A DNA stretch of 64,000 nt from JBARKJ01 sp963698885 (GTDB lineage: Bacteria > Nitrospirota > JACRHJ01), in the NCBI GenBank assembly GCA_963698885.1, contig CAVOSJ010000003.1:248001-312000 (forward strand), written 5' to 3'. The notes beneath the pieces were generated by a model. It worked only from the letters and a program-made list of their open reading frames with translations, ran no database searches and was not told where the DNA came from. The position numbers were made by a program, and so were the translations under genes. This document shows, piece by piece, positions 8,088 through 16,787 of this stretch; the stretch's first letter is position 1, and the number at the start of each line of letters is the position of its first letter.

Positions 8088-9332
8088 ATGCCCGTGAAAG
8101 TTCTGGTAATCGACGACGACGAAGAGTTCGCAAATATCCTGGGACAAATGCTGGCCCAGAGGGGTTTTGAAACCGAAGTCGCCTATAACGGCGCGGAAGG
8201 CATAGAAGCGGCCGCCTCCTTCCTGCCCACCGTCATCGTCCAGGATTTAATGCTCCCCGACATCTCCGGGATGGACCTTTTAAAAGGCGTTAAAAAGGCT
8301 TCTCCCGCCTCAAGGGTTATGATTATCACCGCCAGCGGCGACGAAGAGATCGCGGTGGAGCTGATGAAGGCGGGGGCGTTGGACTACTTGAAGAAGCCTT
8401 TCGAGTCCGAGAAGCTTTTTTCCACCGTTAACAAAGTGATGCAGCTGACATCTTCCGAGCAGGCTCTTGAGAAACTGACCAAAGAGGTGGTGCATCAGAA
8501 TAAGGAGTTTTTCGCGCTGAACGCTTTCTCCAGCGCGCTTTTGTCCGTCCAGCCGCCGCAGGAGAAGTACAAGCCGGCCCTGGAAATAGTGATGAACAGC
8601 ATGGAAGGCCTTACCGCCGTCCTGAGCGTGGTAAACCCCAACGGTGGACGACTGTACGTTGCGGTATCGAATGACGAGGGCGACGATGGATTGAAAGGGT
8701 GCGGCATGATGTCCAGGAACAAAGGCCTGATGTCTTACGTCTCCGAGATAATGAAGCCCGCCGTCGTAAAGGATTTTGCGAATGAGAAGAGGTTCGCGGT
8801 GCCGGAGGAGGTCCACCAGCGCGGGATAAAGTCCGCGGTGGCGGTGCCTCTTCTTAAAAAGGGCGCGGTCCGGGGCGTATTGGCGGTATTCACCAGGGAA
8901 CACAGGGACTATACTTCGTCCGACATCAAGCTGATGGCCAATTTCGGGAACCAGCTCGCGCTTTCCGTGGATAACGATTACCTGGCCTTGCTCCTGGGCA
9001 ACTTCCAGAACCAGTGGCAGACCGCACTGGACGCCGTGCCGGATAAAATCAATATCCAGAACACTGACCATATTCTAATAATGGCAAATAAGGCCTCGGC
9101 CGAATGGGCCGGACTCCAGGTAAAGGAAATAATCGGCCAGAAATGCAGTTGGGTTTTTCACAGTATGAAGGAGCCGTTGCAGAACTGCCCCGTAGACGAG
9201 GTCATACGCACGAAGAAGCCGGTTTCAAGAGGGATTTCAGTGGGGGAAACGAAGTTTATTATACACGCCTATCCGATTTTTGACCAGGACGGAGAGGTCA
9301 CGATGGTCGTGGAGCGCGTGGTGGAGGCTTAG
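8088..9332 (+). CDS. Response regulator with GAF and PAS domains
   Basis: The 414-residue protein begins with a receiver domain: acidic pocket near D9-D11, phospho-acceptor D53 in IVQDLMLPD, the switch serine/threonine in IITASGD and the lysine in LKKPF. A GAF-like domain follows at about residues 150-290 (VVNPNGGRLYVAVS, AVAVPLLKKGAVRGVLAVF). A C-terminal PAS domain (from about 310) carries a cysteine pattern, C-SWVFH followed later by NCPVDEV. There is no kinase, DNA-binding or GGDEF output domain, so it probably relays a signal by protein contact or acts with a separate histidine kinase. It is transcribed alone from a divergent promoter with ligA. Confidence 0.82.
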   Translation: MPVKVLVIDDDEEFANILGQMLAQRGFETEVAYNGAEGIEAAASFLPTVIVQDLMLPDISGMDLLKGVKKASPASRVMIITASGDEEIAVELMKAGALDYLKKPFESEKLFSTVNKVMQLTSSEQALEKLTKEVVHQNKEFFALNAFSSALLSVQPPQEKYKPALEIVMNSMEGLTAVLSVVNPNGGRLYVAVSNDEGDDGLKGCGMMSRNKGLMSYVSEIMKPAVVKDFANEKRFAVPEEVHQRGIKSAVAVPLLKKGAVRGVLAVFTREHRDYTSSDIKLMANFGNQLALSVDNDYLALLLGNFQNQWQTALDAVPDKINIQNTDHILIMANKASAEWAGLQVKEIIGQKCSWVFHSMKEPLQNCPVDEVIRTKKPVSRGISVGETKFIIHAYPIFDQDGEVTMVVERVVEA

Positions 9333-10154
9333 GCCTCCGCAACCGCGCCCGATATATCCTGCCTCGCTACGCCTATCGTTATATCCCCATCGCATGAACA
9401 TCTGACGAGCGCTTCCCTGGCGGTCTGGTACGCCAGCTCCGGGAGGTTGTTTATCTGGCTTAAGTGGGCGAGCGTCACGGACTTAAGGCCCGAGTGAATA
9501 AGGGCGGACAGGAGGGCGGCGGCGTCCTCGTTGGAGAGGTGGCCTTCTTTACCCGAGACGCGCTGCTTGAGCGGCCAGGGATAAGGGCCTTCCTTAAGCA
9601 TTTTGGGGTCGTGGTTGGACTCCAGCACAAGGATATCGCAGCCTTTAAGCCGCTCCATCACAAGACTGGTCGCGTATCCCAAATCCGTCGCCAGCCCCGC
9701 CTTGACATTCCCCGCATAAAAGCAAAAGCCTACCGGGTCCGCCGCGTCGTGCGGGGTGGAGAAAGGCTCGACAGTCAGACCGCCTATATTGAAAGCCGTC
9801 CCCGCCTCGAAATCCATTACCTTGAAGCCTTTCCCCTGCCAGGACCGGACGACGCCCCAGGTCTTTTCAGTGATGTATACGGGTAAGCGCAGGCCGCGCG
9901 CGACTGGCCCTAAGCCCTGGACATGGTCGCGATGGTCGTGGGTGATTAATACCGCGGAAATCTCTTCGGGCTTGATGCCGATTTGGGAAAGCCGTCAGCT
10001 TCGTCTCGCGCAGGGAGAGGCCGGCGTCCACCAGGATTTTAACGCCGCCGCCCTCGACAAGTATGCAGTTCCCTTTGCTCCCCGAGGCGAGCGTGCAGAC
10101 CCTGATATTTATGACCGTTCTCCCTTCGATAATGACTTGCAATAAATAACACAA
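9329..10154 (-). CDS. YycJ/WalJ-like metallo-beta-lactamase fold hydrolase (apparent frameshift)
   Basis: The N-terminus reads INIRVCTLASGSKGNCILV, typical of the YycJ/WalJ group of metallo-hydrolases, nuclease-like enzymes tied to DNA repair or cell-wall signalling in other bacteria. After a one-base shift near 9985-9992 the metal motif THDHRDH appears, followed by GLGPVARGLRLPVYITE. The rest continues to the stop with LATDLGYAT, LVLESNHDPKML and LAHLSQINN, which supply the other metal ligands. The start is uncertain. An ATG at 10154 is possible, but the best ribosome site (GAAGGGAG) lies inside the frame in front of GGTCATAAAT, where no normal start codon is seen. The gene is convergent with the upstream response regulator. 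Confidence 0.85.
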
Positions 10155-10199
10155 GCAGGCAGTTCAAGTCAAGTTTTAACAACAAGATGTTGTGGCTAA

Positions 10200-10229
10200 T
10201 TGGCCGGATATTCGTTTTTTTTGTATAAT
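10200..10229 (+). promoter_or_regulatory. Weak promoter candidate upstream of the second response regulator
   Basis: A perfect TATAAT lies at 10224-10229. The best -35 is TTGGCC at 10200-10205 with an 18-base spacer. The -10 is convincing and the -35 is not. Confidence 0.4.
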
Positions 10230-10260
10230 AATTAATATATATTGACTCTTAGAGGAAGCC

Positions 10261-11474
10261 ATGGAAAATTTGCGTGTTCTCATAGTGGATGACGACGTTG
10301 ACATGGCTCGATTGATCAGCTTCAGACTCCTCAGGGACGCCCGGCATTTTTCTATCTCGTTCGCAGGCGGCGGACGGGAAGCCCTTGAATACCTGAAAAA
10401 TAACCCCGTTGACTGCATACTTTCGGACTTCCAGATGCCCGAAATGGACGGGATGGAATTCCTGAAAGCCGTAAGGGAGCAAGGAAACGACGTCCCGTTT
10501 ATCTTCGTTACCGGCCAGGGCAACGAGCAGGTTGCCCGGGACGCGTTCAAGAATGGGGCGGACGATTATTACACGAAGGAAGTGGGTTTTGCCCATTTTG
10601 CAAGGATAATAAATTCGGTCGAGCAGGCGATAAAGAAAAGGATCGCGGAGCGCGCAAAAATGTCTGCGGAGGAAGCCTTAATCGAAAGCGAAGCCCGCTA
10701 CCGCACCTTCGTCGCCAACACCTCCGAGGCCATATGGCGGGTGGAGCTGGATTCGCCCATCCCGGTATCTCTGCCGGAAGACGAACAGATAGACCTCGTT
10801 TACAAGGATGCCTACGTAGCCGAATGCAATGAAGCCGCGGCCCAGATGTTCGGCTATGACAGCATAGAGGAATTCAGAGGCTCACGAATGTCGGACATCT
10901 ATGCCCCGCTCGGATCGCAATACCGAAACATTTAGGAATTTCATCCGGGCGGGATACCGTGCGAGCCGTGGCGAGCCCCATGTCCTGGACAGGCAGGGGG
11001 ACAAAGTCTACCTTAGAAATAGCAGCCTTGGCATGGTGGAAAACGGCTTTCTGGTACGGGTATGGGGCGTGAGCTTGAATATTACGCGTATGAAGCAGGC
11101 CGAGGAACTGGTGGCCCATTCGAACAAGGCCTTGAAGGATATCTTCGACAACGTGAATTTCGGGATAATGGTCATAGACTGCGACCACGTTATAAGGATG
11201 GTCAACAAGACCGCGCTTGAAGATGATGAACTATGAGTCGGAGACCGACATTGTAAATAAAATGTGTGAAGACCTGGTCTGTCCTACAGAGTTAAATAAA
11301 TGTCCCATCATAAACTTGGGTATGCCTATAAACTTGTCGGAGGGGGTCATCCTCACCAGAGACGGGGACAGGATACCGATATTAAAATCCGTGCGCGCGA
11401 TTTCTCTTGAGGGGAAAGAGGCCCTGCTGGAGACTTTTATGGAAATCTCCAACAGGGTTAAAAAAAATATTTAG
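10261..11474 (+). CDS. Response regulator with two PAS domains (two apparent frameshifts)
   Basis: The receiver domain has the acidic pair D10-D11, phospho-acceptor D56 (ILSDFQMPEMDG), the threonine in FVTGQG and the lysine in YYTKEVG. A first PAS domain follows (RYRTFVANTSEAIWRVEL). A one-base excess in CCCC near 10906-10909 breaks the frame; restoring it joins DIYAP to RSDRNTETF. A second break near 11219-11224 joins KTALE to MMNYESETDIV. The last PAS ends with closely spaced cysteines (MCEDLVCPTELNKCP). About 403 residues result. As in the regulator at 8088 there is no obvious output domain. These look like relay or sensor proteins of one family; the signal is not known. Confidence 0.75.
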
Positions 11475-12686
11475 AACTTCTTGTCGTACTCCTTCACCCG
11501 CTTCGCGAACTCAAGGCCGTACTGGTAGCACTTCTCCGCGTCGTCGGTGTCGGGCCGGTGAATGCATTCAACGCCCGGCTCGACTACTTCCAGTCCCATC
11601 TTCTCGAACTCGCCGTATGCCTCCTTGACCGCGCCGCCGCTCCAGCCCATACTCCCGAACGCGCCCATCAGCCTCCCTTTGGGCCGCAGGCCCCGGAGGT
11701 AGCGCAGGAACTCCGCCACGGAGGGGAATAATCCGTTATTTAAAGTGGGCGAGCCGATTATCGCGCCGCGCCCTCTCCACAGCTCCTTCACCGCCACGCT
11801 CATCGGCGTGGCCCGGAGCTTTATAACCTTGCATTCCACCCCGCCGTCCAGCACTCCGTTTAAAATGGGCTGGACCATCTGGGCCGTGCTCTCCCACATG
11901 GTATCGTAGATTATCGCCACGGACAGCCGCGCCTTTAAAGACGCCATATCCTGATACATCCCGACTATTTTGGATACGCCCTTCCTCCATATTATCCCGT
12001 GGTCCGGGGCTATCATATCGATTTCAAGCTTAAGCTTCGCCACCTCGTCGAGCTTCATCTTTGCAAGGCTCCCGAAGGGCATCAGGATGTTCGCGTAGTA
12101 GTCCAGCACCGCGTCATCAAGCATGGATACGGATTCGCAGTCAGAGTACTCGTCGTCGAACCGGCAGGCCGTGGCGATATGCTGGCCGAAGACGTCCTGG
12201 CTGAAGAGGAGCTTTTCCTCCGGTACGTACGTGAACATGGAATCGGGCCAATGGAGCATCGGCGTCTCGACGAACATGAGCGTCCGCTTGCCCAAGTTGA
12301 GCGTGTCGCCCGTCTTTACGGTATGGATCGTCCATTTCGAAATGTCGAAATATTTTGCCAGGCCGCTTGCGTCCCTTCTCCGTCATGTACATCGTGGCAA
12401 GCGGACATGCCTCCATGATCTCGACGGCCGACGAGGCATGGTCCGGCTCGATATGGTTTATGACGACGTAACGGATTTTATGGGGGTCAATTAACGAGCG
12501 GATATTATCCAGCGTTATATGGGCGAAGTCGTGCTTCACGGTATCTATGAGCGTGGGGTTTTCGTCCATGATGAGGTAATTGTTGTAGGAAGTCCCTTCC
12601 GGGATGATATAGCCGTGGAAATCGCGGATGCCCCAATCGACCGCCCCGACCCAGTAAATGCCTTTTTTTATCTCAGCGACTTTCAT
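11471..12686 (-). CDS. Flavodiiron protein (FprA-type O2/NO reductase; apparent frameshift)
   Basis: This A-type flavoprotein reduces O2 to water or NO to N2O in the cytoplasm of anaerobes. The di-iron site of the metallo-beta-lactamase-like domain is complete: HIEPDH at about residues 78-83, LHWPDSM, SQDVFGQH and APDHGIIW. The C-terminal flavodoxin domain binds FMN (AIIYDTMWESTAQM, GSPTLNNG, GAFGSMGWSGG). There is no rubredoxin domain, so the electron donor must be separate. The frame shifts once near 12364-12368; removing one base joins KGRK to GLAKYFDISKW. About 404 residues result, the normal size. The ATG at 12686 has GGGAGG upstream. The hemerythrin in this window fits the same oxidative or nitrosative-stress theme. 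Confidence 0.92.
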
Positions 12687-12743
12687 GTAGAAAACCTCCC
12701 TTTAGGCTATTATTAATAAGATAACATATGAGAGCGTCCATCG

Positions 12744-13451
12744 ATGGCAAAAATGATTTTTATAGCCTTTTCCCTTTTTCTTATTATATCAGTCCCGGCC
12801 TCTGCACAGGACCCCGCGGAGATTTTAAACGGGCTGAGCGGCGCCTATTCGAAGGTAGATGACTACACGGCAATTTTTTACAAGCAGGAGCGGGTGAAAG
12901 GGACGGTCCTGCCCGAGGAAAAAATCCAGCTCAAGTTCAAAAAGCCTTTTAAAATATATCTGCATTGGCTCCCCGGCCCTCACGAGGGAAGAGAGTCGCT
13001 CTACGTCCGCGGCGAGAATGGCGGCAAGGTAATCGGGCACGAGGGAGGGATAATCGGCTTCATTACGCTTCACATGGAGCCGACGGGGAATATCGCCATG
13101 AAGGGGAACCGGCATCCCATAACCGACGCGGGTATAGGCAGACTCATTGAAATATTGGATAAAGACCTTAAACGCGGCAGGGAACGGGGGGAGCTGAAGC
13201 TCAAGTTTTTGGGGGAGGATGAAGTTTACGGGCGCAGGGCCTGGCATATCGTAAAAGAGACGCCGGCTGAAGGGTATTATGCCCCGAAAATGGAGATATG
13301 GGTGGACAAGGTGCTTCAACTGCCGATAAAAATAAAGATTTTCGGGCCGGGAGACGAGTTCCTGGAGAGCTACGGGTACAGTGATTTAAAAGTAAACACG
13401 GGCGTTAAAGACGAGGAATTCACGAAAGGGTACAAGGGTTACCATTTCTGA
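12744..13451 (+). CDS. LolA-fold/DUF1571-like periplasmic protein
   Basis: The 235-residue product has a signal peptide (MIFIAFSLFLIISVPASAQ, cleavage near residue 21). The mature part looks like a LolA-type beta sheet: AYSKVDDYTAIFYKQERVKG, IQLKFKKPFKIYLHW, WHIVKETP, KMEIWVDKVLQLPIKIKIF and SYGYSDLKVNTG. It resembles the DUF1571 group of LolA-fold proteins, which bind lipid or lipoprotein acyl chains in the periplasm. No lolB or lolCDE is nearby, so the cargo is unknown. It is divergent from the flavodiiron gene, and the rpsB promoter begins only nine bases after its stop. Confidence 0.7.
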   Translation: MAKMIFIAFSLFLIISVPASAQDPAEILNGLSGAYSKVDDYTAIFYKQERVKGTVLPEEKIQLKFKKPFKIYLHWLPGPHEGRESLYVRGENGGKVIGHEGGIIGFITLHMEPTGNIAMKGNRHPITDAGIGRLIEILDKDLKRGRERGELKLKFLGEDEVYGRRAWHIVKETPAEGYYAPKMEIWVDKVLQLPIKIKIFGPGDEFLESYGYSDLKVNTGVKDEEFTKGYKGYHF

Positions 13452-13459
13452 AAAAGACC

Positions 13460-13488
13460 TTGCAATACCGCGCGCTTTATGTTATAAA
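13460..13488 (+). promoter_or_regulatory. Sigma-70-type promoter of the rpsB operon
   Basis: TTGCAA (13460-13465) and TATAAA (13483-13488) are spaced by 17 bases, about 160 bases upstream of rpsB. Confidence 0.7.
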
Positions 13489-13648
13489 TTGCAGGTTTCC
13501 CGGCTGATTACAGGCCGGGTATTTATCTCGCACACCCCGGGCCATAACCGTAGGGCGGTGCTTTCATGAATCGGCCGGTTATTCTGGCGGTTTCTGAGAG
13601 TTCCCTTCGCAAACCGGGGTGGAGGCAAAAACCAATCGGAGGTGCAAA
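13489..13648 (+). other. Structured 5' leader of rpsB
   Basis: The leader of about 150 bases contains a stem CCCGGC/GCCGGG at 13499-13504 and 13514-13519 and further GC-rich segments before the ribosome site. Long rpsB leaders are known targets of autoregulation by S2 in other bacteria. No specific S2 motif is claimed here. Confidence 0.35.
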
Positions 13649-14464
13649 GTGGCGGTAATAACGATGAAGGAGCTCCTTGAGGCCGGAGTGCATTTCGGCC
13701 ATCAGGCGAAGAGGTGGAACCCCAAGATGAAGAAGTACATCTTCGGGGAGAGAAACGGCATATACATAATCGACCTTCAGAAGACGCTCCGGAAGTTCAA
13801 GGAGGCGTATAATTTCGTGTCCGACGTGGCCGCGGAAGGAAAACCGGTCCTTTTCGTCGGCACGAAAAAACAGGCGCAGGACTCGATTGCCGAAGAGTCC
13901 GGCCGCTGCGGCCAGTATTACGTCAACCAGCGCTGGCTGGGCGGCATGCTGACGAACTTCGAGACATTGAAGAAGGGCATCGAAAAGCTCCGCAAGTTAG
14001 AGAAGATGAAAGAGGACGGCACCTACGAAAAGATAAGCAAGAAAGAGGTCTCCTCTCTCGAGAAGAAGCGCCTGCAGCTCCTGAAGAACCTGGGCGGAAT
14101 AAAAGACATGCCCAGGCTTCCCGGCGCGGTGTTCGTGGTGGACCCCCGCAAGGAAGCCATAGCGGTCCTGGAGGCGAGGCGCCTTGGCATCCCGGTGGTG
14201 GGTATAGTGGACACCAACTGCGACCCGGAAGTAATAGACTACGTAATCCCCGGAAACGACGACGCTATCCGCGCGATAAAGCTTATCGCCTCGAAGATGG
14301 CCGATGCCGTGACCGAAGGCCAGCAGAGGCACAAGGACAAGGTGGAAGGCCGTGTAGCCGCCTCCATGGCGTCCGTGGAAGAGGCGACCGGCGAGAAGCC
14401 GGAAGTGCCCGCCGCGCATGAGTCTGATACCGCCGCCGAAGCTGGGGACGCGGGGGTCGTGTAA
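13649..14464 (+). CDS. rpsB: 30S ribosomal protein S2
   Basis: S2 is the last large protein to join the 30S subunit and helps S1 bind. The GTG at 13649 follows CGGAGGTG and gives VAVITMKELLEAGVHFGHQ, the usual S2 start. Conserved blocks are HFGHQAKRWNPKMKKYI, FVGTKKQAQD, YVNQRWLGGMLTNF, GGIKDMPRLPGAVFVVD and GIPVVGIVDTNCDP. The 271-residue product has an acidic C-terminal extension of about 30 residues. It heads the rpsB-tsf-pyrH-frr-ferredoxin cluster. Its separation from tsf by a 118-base spacer with a strong fold is unusual. Confidence 0.98.
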   Translation: MAVITMKELLEAGVHFGHQAKRWNPKMKKYIFGERNGIYIIDLQKTLRKFKEAYNFVSDVAAEGKPVLFVGTKKQAQDSIAEESGRCGQYYVNQRWLGGMLTNFETLKKGIEKLRKLEKMKEDGTYEKISKKEVSSLEKKRLQLLKNLGGIKDMPRLPGAVFVVDPRKEAIAVLEARRLGIPVVGIVDTNCDPEVIDYVIPGNDDAIRAIKLIASKMADAVTEGQQRHKDKVEGRVAASMASVEEATGEKPEVPAAHESDTAAEAGDAGVV

Positions 14465-14478
14465 TATAAAAATTCTCA

Positions 14479-14556
14479 TAACTCCCCCTTGATACCCCTC
14501 CGGGGCACCCATTCCGATGGGTCGCCTCTCAAAGAGTGGGACTTAAGGGGGAGTTA
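14479..14556. repeat. Palindromic intergenic element (four-way foldable) between rpsB and tsf
   Basis: A perfect 12-bp inverted repeat (TAACTCCCCCTT at 14479-14490 and AAGGGGGAGTTA at 14545-14556) encloses three smaller hairpins: CCCC/GGGG near 14494-14504, ACCCAT/ATGGGT at 14507-14522 with a TCCG loop, and CTCT/AGAG at 14526-14536. The whole folds as a cloverleaf-like structure without tRNA consensus. It looks like a small palindromic mobile repeat or an RNA control element. Confidence 0.65.
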
Positions 14557-14582
14557 CTAAGATTGTTGGAGGAATATCAGAG

Positions 14583-15239
14583 ATGGCGATTAGCGCAACA
14601 GACGTTAGGGATTTAAGGGAAAAGACCGGCGCCGGCATGATGGACTGCAAGAGGGCGCTGACCGAGACCGGCGGGGATATGGAGAAGGCGATCGACTTTC
14701 TCCGCAAAAAAGGCCTGTCCGCCGCCGCGAAGAAATCGGACCGCATAACCTCCGAAGGGCTGGTTGGCTCTTATATCCATATGGGCGGCAAGATAGGCGT
14801 CCTGCTGGAAGTGAACTGCGAGACGGACTTCGTGGCCAAGACGCCGGAGTTCCAGGACCTTGTAAAGGACATCAGCATGCACATAGCCGCGGCGAGTCCG
14901 AAATACGTACGCCGCGACGAGGTGGACCCCGCCGAGCTTGCGCGCGAGAAGGAGATTTACAAGGACCAGGCGAGGCAGTCGGGCAAGCCGGAGAATATCC
15001 TGGACAAGATAATCGAAGGGAAGATAGAAAAATTTTACGGCGACGTATGCCTTATGGACCAGCTCTTCGTAAAGGACCCCGAAGGCAAGAAGAAGGTGGG
15101 CGACATAATTACGGAGAAGATCGCCAAGATAGGCGAGAACATTTCCGTGCGGCGTTTTGTCCGTTACCAGTTGGGCGAAGGCCTGCAGAAAAGGAGTTGT
15201 GATTTTGCCGCCGAAGTCGCCGAGCAGCTCAACAAATAA
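14583..15239 (+). CDS. tsf: Elongation factor Ts
   Basis: EF-Ts exchanges GDP for GTP on EF-Tu. The start ATG at 14583 follows TTGGAGGA. The N-terminal UBA-like module (VRDLREKTGAGMMDCKRAL) and the core motif with TDFVA (LEVNCETDFVAKTPEF) are present, as is the C-terminal core (VGDIITEKIAKIGENISVRRFVRY). At 218 residues it is the short bacterial form, lacking the second part of the dimerisation core seen in enteric proteins. Its 3' end overlaps the start of pyrH by 35 bases. Confidence 0.98.
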   Translation: MAISATDVRDLREKTGAGMMDCKRALTETGGDMEKAIDFLRKKGLSAAAKKSDRITSEGLVGSYIHMGGKIGVLLEVNCETDFVAKTPEFQDLVKDISMHIAAASPKYVRRDEVDPAELAREKEIYKDQARQSGKPENILDKIIEGKIEKFYGDVCLMDQLFVKDPEGKKKVGDIITEKIAKIGENISVRRFVRYQLGEGLQKRSCDFAAEVAEQLNK

Positions 15240-15960
15240 GAAGTACCGGCGCATCCTCCTTAAGATCTCCGGCGAAGCGCTGATGGGCCGCGAGCCCTAC
15301 GGCATAGACCCGGAAGTGGTCGAGGTGGTGGCAAAGGAGATCAAAGAAGTCGTCGACAAAGACGGCATTGAGATCGCCGTCGTCATAGGCGGCGGCAACA
15401 TCTTCCGCGGCCTCGCCGCCAGCGCCTCCGGCATGGAAAGGGCGTCCGCGGATTACATGGGGATGCTGGCGACCGTGCTGAACGCGCTGGCTCTCCAGAA
15501 CAGCCTGGAAAAACACGGCGTCAGCACGCGGGTCCAGTCCGCAATCGAGATGAAGGAGCTTGCGGAGCCTTATATCCGCAGACGCGCCGTACGGCACCTG
15601 GAAAAGAAGCGGGTCGTGATATTCGCCGCCGGGACCGGCAACCCCTACTTCACGACCGACACCGCCGCGGCGCTTCGGGCGATGGAGATAGGCGCCGAGG
15701 TGATACTGAAGGCGACCAAGGTTGACGGCGTTTATACCGCCGACCCGATGGTGGATAAAAAAGCCAAAAAGTACGACGAGCTTACGTACATAGAGGTGCT
15801 GCAGGAGGGACTGAAGGTGATGGACGCCACCGCGATATCCCTGTGCATGGACAACGACCTGCCCATAATTATATTTAACTTGAAGAAGCCCGGGAACATC
15901 CGCAAAGTGCTTCAGGGCGGCAAGGTGGGCACCATAGTGAGGGGAAAAAACAAGAGATGA
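15205..15960 (+). CDS. pyrH: Uridylate kinase (UMP kinase)
   Basis: PyrH phosphorylates UMP to UDP in pyrimidine synthesis. The TTG at 15205 is chosen because AAGGAG at 15191-15196 sits eight bases upstream; a GTG at 15199 would be too close. Conserved amino-acid-kinase motifs are LLKISGEAL, VIGGGNIFRG, MGMLATVLNALALQ, GTGNPYFTTDTAAALRA and KVDGVYTADP. The product of 251 residues has normal length. The gene begins inside tsf and overlaps frr by four bases (ATGA), so the operon is tightly coupled. Confidence 0.97.
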   Translation: MPPKSPSSSTNKKYRRILLKISGEALMGREPYGIDPEVVEVVAKEIKEVVDKDGIEIAVVIGGGNIFRGLAASASGMERASADYMGMLATVLNALALQNSLEKHGVSTRVQSAIEMKELAEPYIRRRAVRHLEKKRVVIFAAGTGNPYFTTDTAAALRAMEIGAEVILKATKVDGVYTADPMVDKKAKKYDELTYIEVLQEGLKVMDATAISLCMDNDLPIIIFNLKKPGNIRKVLQGGKVGTIVRGKNKR

Positions 15961-16514
15961 TACCGGAGATAAAGACCAAGGCCGAAGACCACATGAAATC
16001 GGCGATAGATTCTCTGAAACACGAGTTTTCCACCATCCGCACCGGCAGGGCCTCGCTCTCGCTGGTGGACGATATAAAAGTGGACTATTACGGTACGCCT
16101 TCCCCGCTTACGCAGGTGGCCACCCTCTCGCTCCCGGACGGCCGCACCATCGTTATCGCGCCCTGGGAATCCAAGATGCTCGCGGTAATCGACAAGGCCA
16201 TCCAGAAGTCGGACTTAGGGATAAACCCGGTAAACGACGGGAAGATTATCCGGCTGGTCGTGCCGCCTTTGACCGAGGAGCGCAGGAAAGAGCTGGCAAA
16301 GAAGGCCAAGAAAATGGCCGAGGACTCGAAGGTCATCATAAGGAACGTCCGCCGCGACGCCAACGAATCCCTCAAGAAGGCGGAGAAGGACAAGAAAATA
16401 ACCGAGGACGACCTGACGAAGAGCGAGCAGGAAGTCCAGAAAATGACCGACGATTTCATTAAGAGGGTGGACGAGGCCCTGGCGCACAAAGAAAAAGAGA
16501 TAATGGAAGTATAA
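15957..16514 (+). CDS. frr: Ribosome recycling factor
   Basis: RRF splits the post-termination ribosome together with EF-G. The 185-residue protein carries the usual blocks EFSTIRTGRASLSLVDDIKVDYYGTP (in parts), PLTQVATLSLPDGRTIVIAPW, IRLVVPPLTEERRKEL and NVRRDANESLKKAEKDKKI. The ATG overlaps the pyrH stop, and the frr stop overlaps the next gene as TAATG. Confidence 0.98.
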   Translation: MIPEIKTKAEDHMKSAIDSLKHEFSTIRTGRASLSLVDDIKVDYYGTPSPLTQVATLSLPDGRTIVIAPWESKMLAVIDKAIQKSDLGINPVNDGKIIRLVVPPLTEERRKELAKKAKKMAEDSKVIIRNVRRDANESLKKAEKDKKITEDDLTKSEQEVQKMTDDFIKRVDEALAHKEKEIMEV

Positions 16515-16684
16515 TGTCCTTCGTTATTTTACAAGACCAGTGCATCGCCTGCGGGGCGTGCCGGGAAGAGTGTCCAAGCGATGCCATCGAGGCGTCCGGG
16601 GCCGTATTTAAAATTACCGGCAAATGCATCGAGTGCGCGTCCTGCATGGAATCATGCCCCTCCGGGGCCATCGTCGAAGATTAA
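16514..16684 (+). CDS. 2[4Fe-4S] ferredoxin
   Basis: The 56-residue protein has two classic clusters, CIACGACREECP near residues 10-21 and CIECASCMESCP near 40-51. This is a bacterial low-potential ferredoxin of clostridial type, an electron carrier in anaerobic metabolism. Its ATG overlaps the frr stop (TAATG), so it is translated as the last gene of the rpsB-frr operon. It could donate electrons to partner oxidoreductases such as the flavodiiron protein, but nothing in the sequence shows this. Confidence 0.93.
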   Translation: MSFVILQDQCIACGACREECPSDAIEASGAVFKITGKCIECASCMESCPSGAIVED

Positions 16685-16787
16685 CCCTTTCTGAAAACCC
16701 GCATTTCCCCTTGATAAATTCCCCCTTTTGTGCGAAAATTAAAGCTTAAACTCCCTGTTTTTCTAACAACTTATCTACAGGTGAAAA

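Noticed and set aside
14479..14556. Cloverleaf fold considered as a tRNA
   Set aside because: Stem lengths, loop sizes and invariant tRNA bases do not fit, and no T-loop GTTC is present.
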